A stretch of 5,289 nucleotides of DNA from Chroococcidiopsidaceae cyanobacterium CP_BM_RX_35 (GTDB taxonomy: Bacteria > Cyanobacteriota > Cyanobacteriia > Cyanobacteriales > Chroococcidiopsidaceae): the NCBI GenBank assembly GCA_019242465.1, contig JAFAVL010000257.1, positions 1 to 5,289 of the forward strand, in the 5' to 3' direction. Positions 1-4,807 of this stretch are shown here, one piece after another (position 1 is the stretch's first letter; each line of letters opens with the position of its first letter). The position numbers and the translations under genes were made by a program. The notes beneath the pieces were generated by a model that searched no databases, was not told the origin of the DNA, and saw only the letters and a program-made list of their open reading frames with translations.

Positions 1-562
1 CATGGATATCATGGGTCCAACAGGGGTACTGGCAGATATGCAAGTCCCAATGGTAGCGGAACCAGCTGAGGCTGCTACGGTCAACAACTCCCAAGCCGAT
101 GAAAGAGTTGAGGTAATCTCCAAACAGTGGTCTTGGACTTTCCGCTATCCAGGCAAGAATGTCACCAGCACCGAATTGCACCTACCACTGAATCGACCCG
201 TTCACCTACTATTAAAGTCGGAGGACGTACTCCATGGTTTCTTCGTCCCTGAGTTTCGTACTAAGCAGGACATCATCCCCAACCGTCCGATTGAATTGCG
301 TATCGTTCCGATCCGTGTGGGCAAGTATCAGCTACAGGATGCCCAGTTTAGTGGTACCTACTTTGCCCTCATGCATGCAAATGTGTATGTTGATTCTGCA
401 GAAGATTACACCAGATGGTTGCAGCAAGCTGCTACCCAAACTCCAGTAAAAGCAACTAACCAAGCGGCTTTTGAACATGCTCAGCCGCCAAAAAGACTGA
501 TAAGAAGCAACTGGTACACTGTCTTGCCTGCCGAGCCTCCTATTGTGAATCATTCCGGTTGA
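1..562 (+). CDS. coxB: Cytochrome oxidase subunit II, CuA-less ARTO type (5' end missing)
   Basis: Subunit II of a haem-copper terminal oxidase; only the C-terminal 186 residues are in the window, so the membrane anchor helices are missing. The reading frame begins at base 2 and was already open; the first ATG is an internal Met, not a start. The cupredoxin domain is recognisable from KQWSWTFRYP (residues 41-50 counted from base 2), DVLHGFFVPEF (75-85), IIPNRP (91-96) and the stretch ending in ALM (122-124). In normal subunit II the loop reads CSELCGTNHGFM; here it aligns with DAQFSGTYFALM (113-124). Both Cys are Asp113 and Ser117, the bridging Glu is Gln115 and the second His is Phe121; only His78 and Met124 remain. 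CuA therefore cannot form. This is the known pattern of cyanobacterial ARTO (ctaCII/coxB3 group), proposed to oxidise quinol. The stop lies 14 bases before coxA, so the genes are probably co-transcribed. The family is very clear; the electron donor is inferred. Confidence 0.93.
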   Translation, partial: MDIMGPTGVLADMQVPMVAEPAEAATVNNSQADERVEVISKQWSWTFRYPGKNVTSTELHLPLNRPVHLLLKSEDVLHGFFVPEFRTKQDIIPNRPIELRIVPIRVGKYQLQDAQFSGTYFALMHANVYVDSAEDYTRWLQQAATQTPVKATNQAAFEHAQPPKRLIRSNWYTVLPAEPPIVNHSG

Positions 563-564
563 GA

Positions 565-569
565 AAGGA
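565..569 (+). promoter_or_regulatory. Ribosome binding site that fixes the coxA start
   Basis: AAGGA at 565-569 lies seven bases before the ATG at 577. It decides the start: the frame is also open from a TTG at 559, which overlaps the coxB stop, but that TTG would sit upstream of this site and lacks a purine-rich site of its own. Confidence 0.75.
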
Positions 570-576
570 ACGTAAA

Positions 577-2271
577 ATGACAGCAGATAACTCTATTCAA
601 GGTACTGGTACAAACCGAGGAGAAGATTCGGAGAGCGAATCTCGGACGAACTGGTGGCAATACTTCACCTTTAACAAAGACCACAAGGTCATCGGTATCC
701 AGTACTTGGTCACGTCCTTCACTTTCTTCCTAATCGCTGGTTTGTTCGCCATGATTATTCGTGGCGAACTTGTGACTCCCCCATCAGATCTAGTTGACCG
801 CCAGCTTTACAATGGCTTATTCACCATGCACGGCACGGCGATGATCTTCCTGTGGATTATCCCGTCCCTAGTTGGTATATCCAATTACCTGATCCCGCTG
901 ATGATTGGGGCAAAGGATATCGCGTTTCCGTTCCTCAATGCACTTGCCTTCTGGATGTTTCCAACCGCAGGCATCCTGCTGATGTCAAGCTTCTTTCTAC
1001 CCAGCGGCACGGCACAGGCAGGCTGGTGGTCTTACCCACCGCTCAGTACCCAGAACCCATCCGACCCCGTACTCAACGGTCAATTGTTCTGGTGTCTAAG
1101 TGTAGTGTTGCTGGGAGTCTCGTCGATCATGGGGGCGGTTAACTTTGTCACGACAATCGTCCGCTTGCGGGCGCCAGGGATGACGTTCTTCCGGATGCCG
1201 ATCTTCGTCTGGTCGGTTTTGAGCGCCCAACTGCTGCAGCTATTTTTCCTGCCTTCCCTGACTGGCGGCATCCTCCTGCTGCTTTGCGATCTGTCACTAG
1301 GCACAAACTTCTTTGAACCCTTTCGAGGTGGTGACCCAGTTCTTTACCAGCATATGTTCTGGTTTTACTCCCACCCAACAGTTTATGTCTGGGCACTGCC
1401 TGCCTTCGGCATCATTGCAGAAATCCTGCCCGCCTTTAGCCGCAACCCGCTATTTGGCTATAAGTCAGTGGCGGTGGCAACGATCGGTATCGCTGTGATT
1501 AGTGCCACCGTCTGGGCACACCACATGTTTGCTAGCGGTACACCTATGTGGATGCGGTTACTTTTCATGTTCACCTCAGTGTTAATTGCTGTACCTACTG
1601 GTGTTAAAGAGTTTTCTTGGACTGCCACTGTCTGGCGGGGCAAGTTGCACCTAGATACACCGTTCCTGTTTGCCCTAGGAAGTGCAGGCATGTTTCTGTT
1701 TGCTGGCGTCACTGGCGTGATGCTGGGCGCGATGCCGTTTGACCTCCATGTCAACAACACCCATTTTGTAGTAGGTCACTTCCACTACGTTGTCTACAAC
1801 ACGATCACGGTAGCCATTTTTGGGGCAATTTACTTCTGGTTCCCCAAGATGACCGGACGGATGTACAACGAGGGCTGGGGCAAGCTGCACTTCTGGCTCA
1901 CCTTTATCGGTGCCAATCTCACCTTTTTCCCGATGATGCCATTAGGGTTACAGGGTATGGTGCGCCGAGTCGCTTCCTACGACCCGCAGTATCAATGGTT
2001 GAACATCATTGCCAGCTTTGGGGGGTTCTTGCTAGGGGTATCTATACTACCCTTTATCGCTAACATTATCTTTTCCTGGTCATACGGATACAAGGTCTCC
2101 GACAATCCCTGGCATGCTACCGGGCTAGAGTGGACAACCACCTCACCACCTCCTAAGGAAAACTTTGAGGAGGTTCCCACCGTGACCTTAGCTCCCTACA
2201 GCTACGGTAAACCTCAATATTCAACTGTAAACTCGACTGATGAGGGGGCAGTGAGGAGGCATCATAGGTAA
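577..2271 (+). CDS. coxA: Cytochrome oxidase subunit I (haem-copper, type A2, ARTO)
   Basis: Catalytic subunit reducing O2 to water at a haem-CuB centre in the membrane; 564 residues from ATG 577, normal for the family, with about twelve hydrophobic helices. Low-spin haem ligands are His85 (FTMHGTAM) and His403, high-spin haem ligand is His401 (GHFHYV), and CuB ligands are His266, His315 and His316 (SHPTVY, WAHHMF). Tyr270, which cross-links to the CuB His, is present. The D-channel entrance Asp114 and Asn121 (GAKDIAFPFLN) are kept, as are K-channel Lys344 (VPTGVKEF) and the propionate Arg pair 463/464. The usual HPEVY Glu is Thr268, inside YSHPTV, the mark of type A2 oxidases, where Tyr and Ser are thought to replace that Glu. 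The Mg-site His-Asp pair is Asn393-Asn394. Glu345 directly after the K-channel Lys is unusual. The gene sits between coxB and coxC. Assignment to oxidase subunit I is certain; ARTO type rests on these residues and on CoxB. Confidence 0.96.
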   Translation: MTADNSIQGTGTNRGEDSESESRTNWWQYFTFNKDHKVIGIQYLVTSFTFFLIAGLFAMIIRGELVTPPSDLVDRQLYNGLFTMHGTAMIFLWIIPSLVGISNYLIPLMIGAKDIAFPFLNALAFWMFPTAGILLMSSFFLPSGTAQAGWWSYPPLSTQNPSDPVLNGQLFWCLSVVLLGVSSIMGAVNFVTTIVRLRAPGMTFFRMPIFVWSVLSAQLLQLFFLPSLTGGILLLLCDLSLGTNFFEPFRGGDPVLYQHMFWFYSHPTVYVWALPAFGIIAEILPAFSRNPLFGYKSVAVATIGIAVISATVWAHHMFASGTPMWMRLLFMFTSVLIAVPTGVKEFSWTATVWRGKLHLDTPFLFALGSAGMFLFAGVTGVMLGAMPFDLHVNNTHFVVGHFHYVVYNTITVAIFGAIYFWFPKMTGRMYNEGWGKLHFWLTFIGANLTFFPMMPLGLQGMVRRVASYDPQYQWLNIIASFGGFLLGVSILPFIANIIFSWSYGYKVSDNPWHATGLEWTTTSPPPKENFEEVPTVTLAPYSYGKPQYSTVNSTDEGAVRRHHR

Positions 2272-2311
2272 GTCTTATCAGCTAGATTTTGATCCCTCAA
2301 GGAGTCTACGG

Positions 2312-2962
2312 ATGATCAATTTAATCCCTTCACGTCAGTTGCAGCAGCAACAGCCTCAATCTGAGACTGGTGATCGCGGGAGCGATCATGGGGATAATCG
2401 CGGTTTCTTCTCTGATGATGAGCGGGGCAAAGTCTTATTTGGCGTCGCCTCCTTCCTGATTTCGGAGAGCCTCATCTTCTTAGCTTTTATCGTAGCTTAC
2501 GTTGCTCTGCGGCTTTCTTCTGACAATTGGCTACCAGCTGGTGTCTCACCACCCAAATTGGATACTTCTACGATCATTCACTCGGTGGTGCTGGTTTCCA
2601 GTAGCTTGGTCATCTATTTGGCAGAACGTGCCCTCGCTCGCCGCCAGCTTAACAGATTTCGCTTACTGTGGCTAACTACGTCTGCCATGGGAGCATATTT
2701 CCTGTCGGGTGAGGTCCAAGATTGGCTCAAGGAGAAACTAACGCTATCTACGGGGGAAATCGGTGGACCGTTCTACATCATTACAGGCTTCCATGCTTTG
2801 CACGTTACTGTCGGGATACTCTTGCAGACGATTATGCTTGTTCGCTCCTTCATTCCGCACAACTATGAAAAAGGACATTATGGCGTGACTGCTGTCTCCT
2901 TGTTCTGGCACTTTGTTGACGGCATTTGGGTGGTTGTATTCTCGATTTTCTACCTTTGGTAG
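2312..2962 (+). CDS. coxC: Cytochrome oxidase subunit III
   Basis: Subunit III of the same oxidase, a membrane protein without redox centres that stabilises subunit I; 216 residues. The start ATG has AAGGAG at 2299-2304, seven bases upstream. A hydrophilic, Gln- and Asp-rich N-terminus (1-38) is followed by five predicted helices, roughly 41-67, 85-105, 115-134, 152-178 and 191-215, the short form that lacks the first two helices of the mitochondrial type. Family motifs are SESLIFLAFIVAY with the conserved membrane Glu52, FYIITGFHALHVTVG (154-168) and WHFVDGIW (199-206). It follows coxA by 40 bases, consistent with the same transcript. Its last 13 bases overlap the 3' end of the opposite-strand PAP2 gene, and no terminator is visible between them. 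Function as subunit III is very clear; membership in the ARTO type is inferred from the two genes before it. Confidence 0.95.
   Translation: MINLIPSRQLQQQQPQSETGDRGSDHGDNRGFFSDDERGKVLFGVASFLISESLIFLAFIVAYVALRLSSDNWLPAGVSPPKLDTSTIIHSVVLVSSSLVIYLAERALARRQLNRFRLLWLTTSAMGAYFLSGEVQDWLKEKLTLSTGEIGGPFYIITGFHALHVTVGILLQTIMLVRSFIPHNYEKGHYGVTAVSLFWHFVDGIWVVVFSIFYLW
2371..2388. repeat. Perfect 7-bp inverted repeat inside coxC
   Basis: TGATCGC (2371-2377) and GCGATCA (2382-2388) are perfect reverse complements around a GGGA loop. The structure lies 60 bases after the coxC start, within codons for the hydrophilic N-terminal tail. It resembles two broken halves of the cyanobacterial HIP1 octamer. An effect on translation or mRNA stability is possible but unsupported. 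Confidence 0.5.
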
Positions 2963-3654
2963 TTACCGCTTGTGGATTGACGACGTTGGCGCAAGATTTC
3001 CAATTCAAGAATACAAGCCATTAGCCATGCTATCCCTGCTGCATATCCAGCTGCCACATCACTAGGCCAGTGAACGCCTAGATAAAGGCGGCTAAAACCA
3101 ATCGCTAAAATTAACAAAATGCTGAAGCTGAAAATTAATACTCGCCAACGGTAAAAGCGAGTTGCTAGTAAGTAGGCACTTAGACCGTACACAACTAAGG
3201 ACATCATGGCATGACCGCTGGGGAAGCTGTATTGGGTAACAGAAATAACATGTTCCCAGACCGGTGGTCGTGCCCTTCGAAACAACTCTTTAAGCAAATA
3301 ATTCAATCCCAAAGAACCCAGTGCCCCAATTGCCAGTGTGATTGCTTCTGGACGACGGCGCTTGAATAATAGCCAAATTCCTAAGCTTAAAGTCACAATT
3401 AGCAAAGCTGATGGCTGACCAAGCGCTGTGACACCAACCATCACTTGGTTCCGTAGTGGTGTGTGCAGGTGTCTAAGAGTTAATAAGGTAGATTGGTCAA
3501 AGGCTTGAGTTTCTTTCTCTAAAACTTCGTTAGCAATTTTGGCAAATAGCCATATAGTAAAGGCTGCAACCAAGAAACCACCGACTTGAAGGTTGAGAAA
3601 TAGCGATAGAAAATCCCATATCCTACTTATAGTATGGGAAAGGCGAGATTTCAT
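2950..3654 (-). CDS. PAP2-family membrane phosphatase
   Basis: Integral membrane phosphatase of the PAP2 (type 2 phosphatidic acid phosphatase) superfamily, 234 residues with about six predicted helices. All three signature motifs are complete: K122-x6-R129-P130 (KELFRRARP), PSGH at 145-148, and S188-R189-x5-H195-x3-D199 (SRLYLGVHWPSD). His195 is the expected nucleophile and His148 the general acid. Family members remove phosphate from phosphatidic acid, diacylglycerol pyrophosphate or undecaprenyl pyrophosphate; the sequence alone does not say which. The start is an ATG with a weak AGG seven or eight bases upstream; no earlier in-frame start was seen. It converges on coxC with a 13-base overlap, so it is not part of the oxidase operon, and no functional link to it is evident. 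Its promoter must lie in the AT-rich region above 3654, but none is clear enough to mark. Confidence 0.92.
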   Translation of the reverse strand: MKSRLSHTISRIWDFLSLFLNLQVGGFLVAAFTIWLFAKIANEVLEKETQAFDQSTLLTLRHLHTPLRNQVMVGVTALGQPSALLIVTLSLGIWLLFKRRRPEAITLAIGALGSLGLNYLLKELFRRARPPVWEHVISVTQYSFPSGHAMMSLVVYGLSAYLLATRFYRWRVLIFSFSILLILAIGFSRLYLGVHWPSDVAAGYAAGIAWLMACILELEILRQRRQSTSGNYQR

Positions 3655-3757
3655 TGAATACCTGTCTACTGAACACAGTTGGCACTAATTTCTACATCAT
3701 GAGACATCTATTCTAATATTTAAAATAATCGATATAATTACTAATTCTTGCTTCATG

Positions 3758-3856
3758 TATAGCAGTCCTATTTGTGTACAGTATCTTTATTAATGAACTA
3801 CTTAAGACGCGGAGGACAAGAGAGGAGAGTCTCGAACTCCTGCGCGGATTGCTATA
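3758..3856. mobile_element. MITE-like element with 11-bp terminal inverted repeats
   Basis: TATAGCAGTCC at 3758-3768 and GGATTGCTATA at 3846-3856 are inverted repeats matching at 10 of 11 positions, bounding a 99-base segment. The outermost TA on each side could be a TA target duplication, as left by IS630/Tc1-mariner-type elements, giving TAGCARTCC as the terminal repeat. An internal stem pairs CGCGGAGGA (3808-3816) with TCCTGCGCG (3838-3846) with one mismatch. The central part is locally GC-rich in an AT-rich surround. No transposase is encoded. My recollection is that TATAGCAATCC-like ends are frequent in cyanobacterial intergenic DNA, but this was not checked. It could also be a degraded IS end. 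Confidence 0.4.
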
Positions 3857-4053
3857 TATCTTTTCAGGTTATATTAACTGGGTTATTGTAGTAGGATCCA
3901 AATCTTAAAAAGAGAGATGAAAAACCATATCTTTTTCTGAAAATGCTTTTGAGTCTTTAATTACAAAGGTTGTACAAAAAAATGAAGTCCGAATGAATTT
4001 TTTTTATTCCAGAAGAACTAAATGATTAATCCTGCATTGGGAAGAAGCACTTG

Positions 4054-4083
4054 TCTTGCTACCTGAGTAAGGTGATAGCAAGA
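4054..4083 (+). other. Intergenic stem-loop
   Basis: TCTTGCT (4054-4060) pairs with AGCAAGA (4077-4083), and ACC (4061-4063) pairs with GGT (4071-4073). This gives ten pairs, a three-base bulge (GAT, 4074-4076) and a seven-base loop (TGAGTAA). No T tract follows, so it is not a standard terminator for either strand's genes. It could be part of a small RNA or of a decayed repeat. Confidence 0.45.
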
Positions 4084-4113
4084 AGATAAAGACTGAATCT
4101 AGATGAAGAGCCA

Positions 4114-4144
4114 GAAAACCTTCAAAAGAAGCCAGCCAGTTTTC
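4114..4144 (+). other. Intergenic two-part stem-loop
   Basis: GAAAAC (4114-4119) pairs with GTTTTC (4139-4144); inside it CTTC (4120-4123) pairs with GAAG (4128-4131) around an AAAA loop, leaving a seven-base bulge (CCAGCCA, 4132-4138) on the 3' side. The outer stem is AT-rich and weak, and no T tract follows on the plus strand. It lies 30 bases after the stem-loop at 4054-4083. Confidence 0.3.
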
Positions 4145-4180
4145 ATCTAACAGTTCTGTAAGGACAAACACATCAGATTC

Positions 4181-4222
4181 TTAGCTTTTAAGTATAATCA
4201 CGCTCACAAGTAAGAAAGCTAG
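4181..4222 (+). promoter_or_regulatory. Possible -10 box within an inverted repeat
   Basis: A perfect TATAAT lies at 4193-4198, about 157 bases before the start of the small exported protein gene. TAGCTTT (4182-4188) and AAAGCTA (4215-4221) are inverted repeats enclosing it; G-T pairs extend the arms to 4181-4189 and 4214-4222. No good -35 hexamer is seen at 16-18 bases upstream, so this would be a promoter needing an activator or a chance match in AT-rich DNA. Confidence 0.3.
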
Positions 4223-4233
4223 GACTGGGATTC

Positions 4234-4254
4234 ACTCATAGTATACCAATGAGT
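4234..4254. promoter_or_regulatory. Inverted repeat, possible operator
   Basis: ACTCAT (4234-4239) and ATGAGT (4249-4254) form a perfect 6-bp inverted repeat with a nine-base centre holding the palindrome GTATAC (4241-4246). The spacing and symmetry suit a dimeric regulator, or a small hairpin in the 5' leader if transcription starts near 4205. It lies about 100 bases before the gene at 4355. No known operator is recognised. Confidence 0.3.
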
Positions 4255-4354
4255 AAATCAATGGTTGATGGAAGTCCGAGATTACAATTTTTCCAAGGCT
4301 TGTAGGTGGTAGCAGAAATTAACAAGTACTCACAAAAAGAAGGAGACATTAATT

Positions 4355-4792
4355 ATGAAATGCTCTAATTTTTTCCAGGTTTTTGGTGCTAGCACCCTAG
4401 GTTTGACTCTAGCCATTATGCCTGCTTATCTGCCCGCTTCGGCTCAAGCTACAGGAAATACTAATGGAACAGCTAATACCGCTCCTGGCGCTCCTGGAAT
4501 ACCTAACACAGCTCCTGGAACAGCTAATACCGCTCCTGGGACAACTAACGCAGCTCCTGGAACAGCTGGTACAACTACTGGTACAGCTAATACCGCTCCT
4601 GGAACAACTAATACAACTACTGGTACAGGAACTGGTGCCTATACTAATGGTGGCACTGGTTATGCCAACGGCGGTGGTGGCGGTGGAGGTTATTGGGGTT
4701 TGTTTGGCTTACTCGGCTTGCTTGGTCTGGTCAAGGTTGGTCGTGGTAGAGGTCAAGCAGTCGTAGGCAATAGCTCTGAAACTAGGTATTAA
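4355..4792 (+). CDS. Small exported low-complexity protein with WGxxGxxG C-terminal segment
   Basis: Function unknown. A 145-residue protein in three parts. Residues 1-30 look like a signal peptide with a hydrophobic core (ASTLGLTLAIM) and an ASA|QA cleavage site. Residues 31-105 are low-complexity Thr, Ala, Pro, Gly and Asn with repeated TANTAPG-like units, probably disordered. After seven glycines (106-112) comes W114-G115-x2-G118-x2-G121-L-x-G124-L, a full match to the WGxxGxxGLxGL motif of small bacterial proteins named for it, short enough to be a C-terminal anchor. The basic tail (K127, R130, R132) would stay on the cytoplasmic side. The start has GAAGGAGA at 4339-4346, eight bases before the ATG. 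The next gene, a Ser/Thr kinase, begins 15 bases after the stop in the same frame, so co-expression is likely. The coding reality is well supported; any role in envelope or signalling is inference. Confidence 0.85.
   Translation: MKCSNFFQVFGASTLGLTLAIMPAYLPASAQATGNTNGTANTAPGAPGIPNTAPGTANTAPGTTNAAPGTAGTTTGTANTAPGTTNTTTGTGTGAYTNGGTGYANGGGGGGGYWGLFGLLGLLGLVKVGRGRGQAVVGNSSETRY
4466..4602 (+). repeat. Imperfect direct repeats coding for TANTAPG units
   Basis: Three 23-base copies lie at 4466-4488, 4517-4539 and 4580-4602. The first two are identical and the third differs by one base. Shorter GCTCCTGGAA-like pieces lie between them. The offsets (51 and 63 bases) are multiples of three, so gain or loss of units keeps the frame, as expected for a coding repeat that varies by slippage or recombination. 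Confidence 0.8.
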
Positions 4793-4807
4793 TCAGACTG
4801 CAGAATC

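Larger units (their letters stand above)
3655..4354. other. AT-rich intergenic region without a convincing gene
   Basis: About 700 bases between the start of the PAP2 gene (read leftward) and the start of the small exported protein (read rightward), so both promoters should be here. I see no open frame with both a start and a Shine-Dalgarno sequence. It contains a 99-base MITE-like element (3758-3856), stem-loops at 4054-4083 and 4114-4144, and inverted repeats at 4181-4222 and 4234-4254 before the rightward gene. The first inverted repeat surrounds a TATAAT. Base composition is clearly more AT-rich than the flanking genes. An unlisted small RNA is possible. Confidence 0.7.

Noticed and set aside
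559..576. TTG start for coxA giving six more residues
   Set aside because: The TTG overlaps the coxB stop and lies upstream of AAGGA (565-569), which is correctly spaced for the ATG at 577.
1458..1760. 100-codon open frame on the minus strand inside coxA
   Set aside because: It lies fully antisense to a strongly conserved coxA region and has no recognisable domain.
3733..3738. TATAAT as a promoter
   Set aside because: No suitable -35 on the plus strand and no gene directly downstream. It is expected by chance in DNA this AT-rich.
3808..3846. tRNA-like piece: the minus strand reads GGAGTTCGAGACTCTCC, resembling a T arm
   Set aside because: Only the arm-like loop is present, with a poor stem. 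No acceptor, D or anticodon arms fit around it, so it is not a tRNA gene.
3793..3891. 32-codon open frame across the MITE-like element
   Set aside because: No Shine-Dalgarno sequence before the ATG, no recognisable protein feature, and most of it lies in a structured repeat.
3998..4005. Run of eight T as a possible terminator
   Set aside because: There is no GC-rich hairpin directly before it. The only local pairing is a weak AT stem including the T run itself, and no plus-strand gene ends upstream nearby.
3984..4279. Two copies of GAAGTCCGA (3984-3992 and 4271-4279)
   Set aside because: A nine-base match with different flanks on both sides is not enough to call a repeat or attachment site.
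4464..4766. 100-codon overlapping frame rich in Leu-Leu-Glu-Gln-Leu repeats inside the exported protein gene
   Set aside because: Its regularity follows from reading the TANTAPG-coding DNA repeats in another frame. It lacks its own ribosome site and starts inside the real gene, which has a signal peptide and a known C-terminal motif.
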